Positions 7,864 through 15,145 of a stretch of DNA of 17,591 bases are shown one piece after another. The DNA is from Spirochaetota bacterium. GTDB taxonomy: Bacteria; Spirochaetota; UBA12135; COTS27; JAFLEE01. Position 1 is the first letter of the stretch; each line of letters starts with the position of its first letter. A model generated the notes under the pieces. It searched no databases. It worked only from the letters and a program-made list of their open reading frames with translations, and was not told where the DNA came from. Position numbers and translations under genes: made by a program. The stretch is from contig JAFLEE010000099.1 of NCBI GenBank assembly GCA_017302015.1, positions 1 through 17,591 of the forward strand, read 5' to 3'.

Positions 7864-10185
7864 CTATTCGAACGGCCGGAATTCTTTGTCTTCGTCGTCC
7901 TTCGGGTTGCTCAGGTCGAGATGTACGCCACGGGGCTTCGCCGGCGTCAGGCCGCCGCGCATCGCCGGGCGCAGCGCCTGCGGCTTCGGAAGCGGTTTGA
8001 CCGGTTGGGGGAGGCTCTGGGGGGCGGGTCGCTGGACGGGGGGCAATTGGGGTTGCGCCGCGCCGGTCTTGAAGAACGCGAGCGTGTCTTCCATCTGGGC
8101 GGATTGGGCGGCCAGCTCTTCGGAGGTGGCGGCGACTTCCTCCGAGGCCGCGGCGGCGTTCTGCGAGTTTTCATGGATGGTCTGCACGGCGCTGGAGACC
8201 TGGTCGATCGATTTCGTGATCTGCTGGGTCGAGGTATTGATCTGCTGCGTCGACTCGTTGATCTGTTGGATCGCCTTGTTGACCTGCTTGGCTCCGAGAT
8301 CCTGCTCATGGCTCGCCGCGCTGATCTCCGCGACGAGATCGGCGGTCTTGCGGATGTCGGGCAGGATCTGGGAGAAGAGCGAGCCGGCGTGCTCCGCCAC
8401 GGCCACGCTGGCCTTCGCGAGGGTCTCGATCTCGCCCGCCGCGTTCTGGCTCCGCTCGGCGAGTTTTTGGACTTCGCTCGCGACGACGGCGAACCCCTTG
8501 CCGTGCTCGCCGGCCCGGGCGGCTTCGATGCTCGCGTTGAGGGAGAGGAGGTTGGTCTGGCGGGCGATCTCCTGGATGATGAGCACCTTCTCCGAAATTT
8601 CGCGCATCGATTTCAGGGTGGCGGCCACGGCCTCCCCGCCCTTGCTGGCGTTCTCCACGGCCGTGAGCGCCATGGACTCGGTCTGCTTGGCGTTCTGGGA
8701 ATTGAGGGAAATGGTCGCGCTCATGCGGTCGACGGACGTGGTGGTCTCCTCGAGCGATGCGGAGACGGTGGCGATGGTGCTGGCCGTCTGCTCCAGGGTC
8801 GCGGCGATCTCCTCGATGGAGGCCTGGAGCTCTTCCACGCTCGCGGCCTGGCCCTGGGTGCCCTCTGAGAGGGTTTCGGCGGCGGTGCTCAGTTGCGCGC
8901 TGCCTTGGGCGACTTGGGCCGCGTTCGCCCGGATGATCTGGGCCACCTCGGCCAACTTGATCGACATGGCCCGGGAGGCGGCGAGGAGCGTGCCGATCTC
9001 GTCCTGGCGGTCCGCGAGATGGAGGTCGGCATGGGCGGTGGTGTCCCCCTCGGAGATCCGCCGGGACAGCGCGGCGGCGACGATGATGGGCCGGGAAAGG
9101 GTGCGCGCCAGGAACACCGCGATGAGGCTGCTGAGGGCCGCGAAAGCGAGGGCCGTGAGGATACCGTAGAGAAGCATGGCCCGGCTTTCCCGGTTCGTTT
9201 CGGAAATCGGGGCCCCGATGATGACGGACCATTCCCAGTCCCGGAATTGCTCGACGGCGGACATCTTGGGTTGGGGCCGCTCCCCCTTGTTCGCCGCCCA
9301 AGGGTAGATTTTGATGAAGGAATCCCTCGGATCGGTGACCATTTCTTTGACGAAAAACTGGCCGTCGGCGTCCTGCATCTGGAGGATATTCTCGCCGTCC
9401 CGCGCGCGGTCCTTGGAAAGCACGTAATTTCCCCGGAGGTCGACGATGGCCACGTAGCCCGTCTCGAACAGGCGGATTTTCGCGATCTCCGACAGGAGTT
9501 CCTTGACCTTGCTCTGACGGATGCCGACGAAGAGCATGCCCACCACCCGGTCGCGGTATCGGATGGGCAGGTAGCCGGTGCTGTACCAGTCATCCACGAC
9601 GAAGGCCCGGCCGCTGAAGGCGTTGCCCGCGGCGACGGCCTTGATGACCGGGTTCTCCTTCCCGTCGGGCTGGATGCGGGGGATGAAGGTATCGATGGCG
9701 GGGGTGCCATCCTTCTTCTTCACGGTGGTGGCGATGCGCAGGGCATCGCCGTTGTCGAGGAATTGGAAGAGCGTGGCGGCGGCGCCCGTCATGCGCTGGA
9801 TCTCCTCCACGAGGGCGTACCGGCGGTAGGCGGTTTTTCCGCCCATGCGCAAGGAGGAGAAGACGAACTCGCGTTTTTCTTCGCTGAATTGGTTGGCCGC
9901 CACGACGGTGGTTTCGGTCGGTGTAAAATCGATGGCCCCCTCGGCCTTGAGCATCTCGTGGGCCGTGGCGAGGCTGAGATCGACGCGCTGCTGCAATTGC
10001 TCCTTCGCGCTTCGGCACATGAGCACGACGTTCTGGGCCGTTTGCCGGAGTTGGGCTTCGCCTGCGCGGATGAGGGCGCGGGAGGCGAGGGTGGACACCA
10101 GCAGTCCGACGAGGACGCTCGACGCCACGGTGCATGCAGCGATGATGAGGACGAGCCTGGATTGTACGGATTTGGAGCCGATCAT
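7864..10185 (-). CDS. Methyl-accepting chemotaxis protein, dCache-like (Cache_3-Cache_2) sensor
   Basis: The 773-residue inner-membrane receptor has TM1 at about 11-34, a periplasmic sensor at about 35-336, TM2 at about 337-360, a HAMP domain at about 361-413 and a long signalling coiled coil at about 414-700. The sensor resembles the Cache_3-Cache_2 fusion ([34 protein letters not shown]). The hairpin tip [21 protein letters not shown] (540-560), followed by [18 protein letters not shown], is the conserved contact for CheA and CheW. Arms of roughly 138-148 residues suggest a receptor longer than the 36-heptad E. coli type. A Pro/Gln-rich tail (709-750) ends in an acidic stretch without a CheR-binding NWETF-like pentapeptide. 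GAGGGG precedes the ATG. Ligand unknown; small organic acids are common for such sensors. It is transcribed separately from both flanking operons. Confidence 0.94.
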   Translation of the reverse strand: MIGSKSVQSRLVLIIAACTVASSVLVGLLVSTLASRALIRAGEAQLRQTAQNVVLMCRSAKEQLQQRVDLSLATAHEMLKAEGAIDFTPTETTVVAANQFSEEKREFVFSSLRMGGKTAYRRYALVEEIQRMTGAAATLFQFLDNGDALRIATTVKKKDGTPAIDTFIPRIQPDGKENPVIKAVAAGNAFSGRAFVVDDWYSTGYLPIRYRDRVVGMLFVGIRQSKVKELLSEIAKIRLFETGYVAIVDLRGNYVLSKDRARDGENILQMQDADGQFFVKEMVTDPRDSFIKIYPWAANKGERPQPKMSAVEQFRDWEWSVIIGAPISETNRESRAMLLYGILTALAFAALSSLIAVFLARTLSRPIIVAAALSRRISEGDTTAHADLHLADRQDEIGTLLAASRAMSIKLAEVAQIIRANAAQVAQGSAQLSTAAETLSEGTQGQAASVEELQASIEEIAATLEQTASTIATVSASLEETTTSVDRMSATISLNSQNAKQTESMALTAVENASKGGEAVAATLKSMREISEKVLIIQEIARQTNLLSLNASIEAARAGEHGKGFAVVASEVQKLAERSQNAAGEIETLAKASVAVAEHAGSLFSQILPDIRKTADLVAEISAASHEQDLGAKQVNKAIQQINESTQQINTSTQQITKSIDQVSSAVQTIHENSQNAAAASEEVAATSEELAAQSAQMEDTLAFFKTGAAQPQLPPVQRPAPQSLPQPVKPLPKPQALRPAMRGGLTPAKPRGVHLDLSNPKDDEDKEFRPFE
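8216..8278 (-). repeat. Three 21-bp tandem imperfect repeats inside the chemoreceptor gene
   Basis: Units start at 8216, 8237 and 8258, each beginning (G/T)TGATCTG(C/T)TG, with a degenerate fourth unit from 8279. Each unit encodes one heptad of the coiled coil, giving the [21 protein letters not shown] series at residues about 640-660. The period equals the structural repeat, so this looks like heptad duplication by slippage. Confidence 0.7.
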
Positions 10186-10219
10186 GGGGTCCCCTCTCTT
10201 ATTCTAAACATCGGCTAGA

Positions 10220-10248
10220 ATTATAGTCCATAGAAACAGAAGCGACAA
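10220..10248 (-). promoter_or_regulatory. Sigma70-like promoter of the chemoreceptor gene
   Basis: On the minus strand, TTGTCG (plus 10243-10248) is followed after exactly 17 bases by a perfect TATAAT (plus 10220-10225). The start would fall near 10213, leaving a leader of about 28 bases that contains the GAGGGG ribosome binding site before ATG 10185. The receptor can therefore be expressed independently of the upstream BNR genes. Confidence 0.65.
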
Positions 10249-10305
10249 AGCGCCTGCTTTTCTCTGGAGGGGCGATGCATCGTCCGACTCGATGCGGGAT
10301 TGCGT

Positions 10306-10329
10306 AAAAAGTCCGACCGGTTGGTTTTT
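10306..10329 (-). terminator. Possible weak bidirectional terminator after the BNR gene pair
   Basis: A run of five A, a GC-rich imperfect palindrome (CCGACC/GGTTGG with one G-T pair, CCGG loop) and a run of five T stand in that order. Read on the minus strand, the stem lies 58 bases beyond the stop at 10387 and is followed by ACTTTTT, so it could end that transcript ahead of the chemoreceptor promoter. The stem is short. The remaining 201-base intergenic region holds a repeated GTCCGAC (10272 and 10311). Confidence 0.35.
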
Positions 10330-10386
10330 GACGCCTTGCCGAGGCTAGGGGCTCAGGCGTGGAAACGAGCGGACTCGCCGGCTTCT

Positions 10387-11574
10387 TCAGGTCATTGGAG
10401 CCCCGGGAATTGATGCCTGGCTACCCGATTCGAGGAGTCCACTCAATCTCCCGATCATGATCCTCCCCTGGTTCCCCCAGGGCACCCGCGGATCCTCGCC
10501 CTGGGTGGCGGTGAAATAGATGGAGCCCCCCTGCTCCAGGAAGCTCGGGTAATGGAAGGAATCGGCGCTCTCGAAGCGGACCTTGCGCTCCCAGTGCTCG
10601 CCGTCCTTGGAAACGTCCAGGTTAAAGACGCTGCGGGCGGCCCCGTCGATGCGAGTCGCCTCCTGCCAACCGAGATAATAGGTGTCGCCGAACTTGTCGA
10701 AGGTCGGCTTGGAATGGGTGCCGTTGGGCACCTGGGCGCGAGGGGCGCCGCGGCCCCACACCTTCCCGTCGGGGCTCTCCGCGAACAGGTAATTATTCGT
10801 ACCGCCCTCTTGGCGGCAGATCGCGAGGAACGAGCCGTCCGGGAGGCGGTTGACCGAAGATTCCGTCATCTTGGGAGCGCAAGGGTCGTTATAATGGCCC
10901 ACCACTTCGAAGGTATCCATGGCCTCGTTCAGGGTGGCCAGGGCGTTCTGGCCTCCGGGGTAATTATTGAGGGCGACGTAGGTCTTTCCCTCCCATCGCT
11001 TGAACGCATCGAAGAGGTAGAGGCCGTAGTCGACCGGGGGGAGCGGGAACCCCGCCCGAGCGGCATCCTCATGGAAAAACCTCGGTTGCATGTCGAAGGT
11101 CCCCGCGGCGGTCCTTATTTTGGCCCGGTGGATCGTGCGGGAGAAGGCCCCGGTGCCTAGGTCGAAGTCGAGGTAATAGGTTTGGGCCTGGCGTTTGCCC
11201 GGGGCTTCGCTGGCGAAAAAGCAGCGCAGGGTGCGGGGATCCTTCTGGAGGATGCGGGGCACGAAGCAGGCCCCTTCCGGCAAGGTCTCGTTCTCGAAAA
11301 CTTGGAGCGACCTCGCGAAGGGGAGGAATCGTTCCACCTCCATCGTCGTGAGATCCACCACCGTCAGGGCGCAATAGATGAAGGGCCAGGCAGGGTTCTC
11401 CCCGCTGCGCACGTCGTTCATTTCCGCCACGACGTAGGCCTTGCCCCCCGCGAGGGCGAATGCCGCGTCATGGGCACCCTTCACTTGGGGCGGGGTCGCG
11501 CGGATCATCGTGGCAAGGGCGCGATCGCCCGCGGTTTTGGGATTCCAATCAGGGGGGAGGATGGATGGGCTCAT
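10387..11574 (-). CDS. Divergent BNR/sialidase-like propeller protein, non-secreted
   Basis: The 395-residue protein has no signal peptide or membrane helix. Two short Asp boxes are visible: SPDGKVW at 267-273 and SKDGEHW at 322-328. Regularly spaced beta-strand motifs (for example ESSVNRLPDGSFLAICR near 228-244 and HSKPTFDKFGDTYYLGW near 287-303) fit a sialidase-type beta-propeller. It is not a close copy of the other two BNR proteins of the window. Function is unknown; it could be a cytoplasmic carbohydrate-active enzyme or a non-catalytic propeller. ATG 11574 is chosen because AGGAG stands eight bases upstream. It lies 124 bases downstream of the neighbouring BNR gene on the same strand and is probably co-transcribed with it. 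Confidence 0.72.
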   Translation of the reverse strand: MSPSILPPDWNPKTAGDRALATMIRATPPQVKGAHDAAFALAGGKAYVVAEMNDVRSGENPAWPFIYCALTVVDLTTMEVERFLPFARSLQVFENETLPEGACFVPRILQKDPRTLRCFFASEAPGKRQAQTYYLDFDLGTGAFSRTIHRAKIRTAAGTFDMQPRFFHEDAARAGFPLPPVDYGLYLFDAFKRWEGKTYVALNNYPGGQNALATLNEAMDTFEVVGHYNDPCAPKMTESSVNRLPDGSFLAICRQEGGTNNYLFAESPDGKVWGRGAPRAQVPNGTHSKPTFDKFGDTYYLGWQEATRIDGAARSVFNLDVSKDGEHWERKVRFESADSFHYPSFLEQGGSIYFTATQGEDPRVPWGNQGRIMIGRLSGLLESGSQASIPGAPMT

Positions 11575-11698
11575 GGGGTGCTCCTGTCTCGGGATGTCTC
11601 CATTCGAGGACCCCGAGGCGTTCCGCTTCTTCTCAAGAAGGCCAGGGGATGGATCTCTTCTACGTGGTCGCCGCGTCGCGGGTTTGGGGTGTTGCCGG

Positions 11699-12799
11699 TC
11701 ATTGGAACGGATAGGAACTCACGGGGATGCGCAGGCGTGATATCGGTGAGACACAAGATCCCGCGAGGATATCTTCTTCGGTGAAATGGGCGAGGAAAAT
11801 ATTTCCTCCGCGGTAGCGTTCGTGGTCGTAGATGACCCAAAGGCTCCCGTCTTTCGCCTGGGCCCCGTCGGGGTAGGAGACGTCCACACGGGCGTCGAGC
11901 AAGAGGTCGCCCACCCAGGTTTTTCCGTCATCCGTGGAGATCTTCGCCGTCAGGTCTTTCCGCGCGGCGGGATGTTCCGGATCCACGCGGTGGTTGATGA
12001 GGAGCAGGTTCCCGGAGGCGAGGCGGCGGATGAAAAAACGCGAATTGGGGCCGCCCAGGAGGGAATCGCAACCCGGGCTCCAGGTGCGCCCCCCATCCCG
12101 GGAGAAACTCTGGCCGATCCCGTAGAAGGTGCGCACCAGCATCCAAAGCCGGCCGTCCCCCCGTTCCACGATCTGGTGCTCGTCGAAGCAGCGGAAGGGG
12201 ATATCCGCGCTCCCGGCGCGCGCGAAGGTTTCGCCGCCGTCGAGGGTCTCGGTCAGGTTCGAGAACCGTTCGTCCTTCAGTTCGGGCGGGGCATCGAAGC
12301 CCCCGAGGTTCGCCCAGACCGCCGTGGGGAAGGCCCAGGCCCCGGTCGAGAGCGCCGTCGGCTTGTTCATCATCACGCCGTGGGCGATCCGCCTCGGCGG
12401 GCTCCACTGCGGGGCGTCGGCGTCCGGCGCGACGGCGACCCAGACGCCCGACCTACCGTCGTTGATGTTCCCGTTTTCCCGGCTATAGCTTTGGGACCAG
12501 AACCACCACAGCCGCCCCCGTGGATCGATCCAGAGCCCGGGGTCGAAGGCGCGCACCTGCCCGGGAGGATCGACGGCGCGCACCTCCTCCCAATGTTCCC
12601 CGCCGTCCATGCTCGTGGCGAGCACGACGTAATTTTCCGGGCCCTCGGTGGGGCCCCCGGCATACCAGGTGGCCCAGAGCCTGCCCGAGGGGGTGATCTC
12701 GACCCCCGGGATGCCCTGGAAGGCCCGTCGGGCGGGTGCATGCTTTTCACGGGGGGGGATAGGAGGAGCAGGGACGAGGGCCGCGTCTATTTCGGGCAT
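11699..12799 (-). CDS. BNR/sialidase-family propeller, paralogue of the protein at 3909-5105
   Basis: The 366-residue protein has four Asp-box segments at 63-70, 185-192 (degenerate, ending in Phe), 233-240 and 298-305. It shares order and wording with the BNR protein of the first operon: (M)NKPTALSTG, DEHQIVERGDG, RFFIRRLASGNLLLI, DVSYPDG and FTEEDIL. This makes the two clear paralogues within BNR_2 (PF13088). The N-terminus is Pro-rich and lacks a signal peptide, so it is predicted cytoplasmic. AGGAG seven bases before ATG 12799 supports this start. It is the first gene after a divergent intergenic region shared with an AraC regulator and probably leads a two-gene operon. The classical sialidase R-I-P motif is not evident, so substrate and even catalytic activity are open. 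Confidence 0.85.
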   Translation of the reverse strand: MPEIDAALVPAPPIPPREKHAPARRAFQGIPGVEITPSGRLWATWYAGGPTEGPENYVVLATSMDGGEHWEEVRAVDPPGQVRAFDPGLWIDPRGRLWWFWSQSYSRENGNINDGRSGVWVAVAPDADAPQWSPPRRIAHGVMMNKPTALSTGAWAFPTAVWANLGGFDAPPELKDERFSNLTETLDGGETFARAGSADIPFRCFDEHQIVERGDGRLWMLVRTFYGIGQSFSRDGGRTWSPGCDSLLGGPNSRFFIRRLASGNLLLINHRVDPEHPAARKDLTAKISTDDGKTWVGDLLLDARVDVSYPDGAQAKDGSLWVIYDHERYRGGNIFLAHFTEEDILAGSCVSPISRLRIPVSSYPFQ

Positions 12800-12858
12800 G
12801 GGAGACTCCTGTCCCCATCAGCATCGCCCATGGACGGTGTTCTGTAAATAGGAGAAAA

Positions 12859-12870
12859 GGAACCTTCCTG
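12859..12870. repeat. Inverted repeat in the divergent BNR/AraC control region
   Basis: AGGAA-CC-TTCCT is a perfect 5-bp inverted repeat with a 2-base centre, 59 bases upstream of the BNR ATG 12799. It could be an operator for the neighbouring AraC protein or another regulator, though AraC sites are more often direct repeats. Short enough to arise by chance. Confidence 0.3.
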
Positions 12871-12886
12871 GGATAAATGTGACCTA

Positions 12887-12897
12887 TCGATTCGATG
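12887..12897. repeat. Second inverted repeat in the divergent BNR/AraC control region
   Basis: ATCGA-T-TCGAT is a perfect 5-bp inverted repeat with a 1-base centre in the AT-richer middle of the 159-base divergent region. Together with the repeat 28 bases away it marks the likely control zone of both genes. Chance cannot be excluded. Confidence 0.3.
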
Positions 12898-12941
12898 AAT
12901 GCTTGAAAAAGAGCCAAAATCCTGTAGGTGAGAATTAACGA

Positions 12942-12947
12942 TATACT
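12942..12947 (+). promoter_or_regulatory. Candidate -10 box of the AraC-family gene
   Basis: TATACT ends 11 bases before ATG 12959, so the leader would be about five bases with no room for a ribosome binding site. The lack of a Shine-Dalgarno sequence before this ATG agrees. No convincing -35 hexamer is present, which is common for activator-dependent promoters. Confidence 0.4.
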
Positions 12948-12958
12948 AAAAGTCACCC

Positions 12959-13858
12959 ATGCCGACACTCGCCCCGCGCAACCTGCGCGACCGCCCTGAT
13001 CCTCGGCTCGCCATCCTCGGGCTGCTGGCGCGGCTTTCCCGTAAGCCGGTCCGTGCCCTGCATTTCGCCCATGCGGGGATCCCTCCCGTGGAGAACCCCC
13101 TCTTCGTGGATTGGCCCCGCCTTAACGTGGTGCTCTCCGGGAGGATGGAGGTCGTCCTCCCCGTGGCCGGGGGAGCCGCCACCCTGCGCCTCGCCGAGGG
13201 CCAAGGTTTTTTCGCCCAAGCCGGCGCGTGGGAACGCATCGATTGGTCGGGCCGTTTCGAACTTCTTTGCATGGTGCCGCGCGTGCGCTACCTGCGGGTT
13301 TCGTATTACGACCAGCGCTCGGCGCGCCGGGCCGCCGTCCAACCCAGCCCGGTCTACCACCACACGGAGATGCCCTACGGCGAAGCCCTGCGCCTGGCCC
13401 TCGAGACCCTCGACGCCGTGCGCGTCCTCGGGAACCACGAGGTGGCGTTGGAACTCGCCCGGCCCTTCGTCCGTTTGGTGAGCCTCGAGATCCTGCGCCG
13501 GCCGGAGCGGCCCCTCGGCAAGGCGAAGGAGACCTTCGACCGGATCCAGACGTGGTTGGAGAACAGCTTCCACGAAGCGGTCACCCGGGAAGCCGCCGCC
13601 GCGCGCTTCGGGGTGAGCCCCGCCTATCTCTCGCGCCTCTTCGTTTCCCGGGCGGGCTTGGCCTTCCACGAGTCCCTGACGAAGTGCCGCCTCGACCACG
13701 CCGCCCTCCTTTTAACCCGCACCGAGCTTCCCATCCACCACGTCGGGCTCCAATGCGGCTACGGCGATCCGGTGCATTTTGGCCGCCGGTTCCGCCAAGC
13801 CTATGGTGTTTCGCCGGGGAACTACCGCGCCGCGCGGGCCCCGACGCGGGAAAAGTAG
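12959..13858 (+). CDS. AraC-family transcriptional regulator
   Basis: The 299-residue protein has an N-terminal cupin-like sensing region at about 45-105 (NVVLSGRMEVVLP, EGQGFFAQAGAWERI) and a C-terminal double helix-turn-helix at about 193-292. The first helix-turn-helix covers AAAARFGVSPAYLSRLF (212-228). The second is HVGLQCGYGDPVHFGRRF (261-278), ending in the family signature YGVSPGNYR (282-290). AraC proteins with a cupin domain usually activate sugar-use genes on binding a carbohydrate. It is divergent from the BNR pair at 10387-12799, with 159 bases between start codons, so that pair is the likely target. No ribosome binding site precedes the ATG. Direct evidence for the ligand is absent. 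Confidence 0.92.
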   Translation: MPTLAPRNLRDRPDPRLAILGLLARLSRKPVRALHFAHAGIPPVENPLFVDWPRLNVVLSGRMEVVLPVAGGAATLRLAEGQGFFAQAGAWERIDWSGRFELLCMVPRVRYLRVSYYDQRSARRAAVQPSPVYHHTEMPYGEALRLALETLDAVRVLGNHEVALELARPFVRLVSLEILRRPERPLGKAKETFDRIQTWLENSFHEAVTREAAAARFGVSPAYLSRLFVSRAGLAFHESLTKCRLDHAALLLTRTELPIHHVGLQCGYGDPVHFGRRFRQAYGVSPGNYRAARAPTREK

Positions 13859-13894
13859 AGGAATCCCGCGCCCGTGAAGCCGGGAGGGCCTTGA

Positions 13895-13903
13895 TGGTAT
13901 AAA
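13895..13903 (+). promoter_or_regulatory. Extended -10 promoter of the PRPP synthetase gene
   Basis: TGGTATAAA is a TGn-extended -10 element; such promoters tolerate a poor -35, and only a weak GTGAAG lies upstream. The predicted start near 13910 gives a leader of about 75 bases with AGAGGAG about eight bases before ATG 13985. The leader is pyrimidine-rich and forms no obvious riboswitch. Confidence 0.5.
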
Positions 13904-13984
13904 AGCGCTCGTCGAGACGGTTTTCCCACCCCCGAATTCCCCCTTTTCCCGTCGGTCTTCCCGGGTCCGAGAGGAGTCCTTTCC

Positions 13985-15145
13985 ATGGTCAGTCCCCAGA
14001 GCAAGGTGCGGCATTTCCCCATCGCGCTCCTCGCCACCCCCGGCGGCGAAACCCTCGCCCACCACGTCAATCGCCGCCTGCTGGAACTCTTCCAGGAGCG
14101 CGGGCAAGCGAGCCCCGAGACCTTCATCCGCAGTTCCACGAATTTCCGCTTCCAGAACGGCGAGGGCAAGGGGTGCATCAACGAGACGATCCGGGGCACC
14201 GACCTCTACATCGTCGTCGACGTGAACAACCACGGGGTGGCCACCAAGCGCTACGGCCAGTCCTACCCCATGAGCCCCGACGAGCACTTCATGGACCTCG
14301 TGCGCATCCTCGGGGCCACCAAGAACATGGCCCAGCGCGTCACCGTGGTGATGCCGCTGCTCTACGAGGGGCGCCAGCACAAGATGAACGGGCGCGAATC
14401 CCTCGACTGCGCCCTGGCCCTCCAGCAGCTCGTGCACCTCGGGGTCGATACGGTGGTCACCATCGACGCCCACAATTCCCACGTGCAGAACGCCATCCCC
14501 ATGCACTGCCTCGAGAACCTCCACGCCACCTACCAGCTCATCAAGACCTTCCTGGCGCAGATGGGCCAGACGCCCATCACCCCCGAGACCCTGGTCGTCT
14601 GCTCGCCCGACTTGAACGGCGCCGAGCGCGCCCGGTATTTCGCCGAGCATTTCCACGTGCACCTCGGGGCCTTCTACAAGCGCCGCGACCTCACCCGGGT
14701 GGTCGCCGGCAAGAACCCCATCCTCGAGCACGTCTTCCTCGGCTCGAGCCTGGAGGGGAAGGACGTGCTCGTCGTCGACGATATGCTCGCCTCGGGCGGC
14801 AGCATGCTCGAGGTCTGCCAAGACCTCAAGAAGAAGGGCGCCCGCCACATCTACCTCTCGGTGACCTACGCGCTCTTCTCCAGCGGGCTCGAGGAGTTCG
14901 ACGAGGCCCACCGGCAGGGCCTCTTCTCCCTGGTCTTCGGCACCAACGGCACCTATATCACCCCCGCCATGAAGGAGCGGCCCTGGTTCGTGGAGGTCGA
15001 TGTCACGCGCTTCATCGCCAAGTTCATCCACACCTTCAACCAGGACGGCTCGGTCACGCGCCTCATCGACAGCACGGCGAAGATCAATAAACTCCTCGGG
15101 CGCACCGGGGGAGAGGCGTCGAAGCCGACCGAGATCCTCGACTAG
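13985..15145 (+). CDS. prs: Ribose-phosphate diphosphokinase (PRPP synthetase), long form
   Basis: The enzyme makes PRPP from ribose 5-phosphate and ATP for nucleotide, His and Trp synthesis in the cytoplasm. The C-terminal half has the PRPP-binding loop VLVVDDMLASGGSM at 261-274, with the two acidic residues D265 and D266. The N-terminal half has the flexible-loop region PLLYEGRQHKMNGRES, which replaces the usual YARQDRK-type motif, and TIDAHNSHVQNAI, which replaces DLHAxQIQGFF. At 386 residues it exceeds the usual 310-320, with extra sequence in the N-terminal part and at the end. This fits the divergent long subfamily annotated as PRPP synthetase in several phyla; I infer rather than see that it is catalytically equivalent. 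AGAGGAG supports ATG 13985. The stop codon overlaps that of the convergent lpd gene in a single CTAG. Third-position G/C is stronger than in the accessory genes to the left. Confidence 0.85.
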   Translation: MVSPQSKVRHFPIALLATPGGETLAHHVNRRLLELFQERGQASPETFIRSSTNFRFQNGEGKGCINETIRGTDLYIVVDVNNHGVATKRYGQSYPMSPDEHFMDLVRILGATKNMAQRVTVVMPLLYEGRQHKMNGRESLDCALALQQLVHLGVDTVVTIDAHNSHVQNAIPMHCLENLHATYQLIKTFLAQMGQTPITPETLVVCSPDLNGAERARYFAEHFHVHLGAFYKRRDLTRVVAGKNPILEHVFLGSSLEGKDVLVVDDMLASGGSMLEVCQDLKKKGARHIYLSVTYALFSSGLEEFDEAHRQGLFSLVFGTNGTYITPAMKERPWFVEVDVTRFIAKFIHTFNQDGSVTRLIDSTAKINKLLGRTGGEASKPTEILD

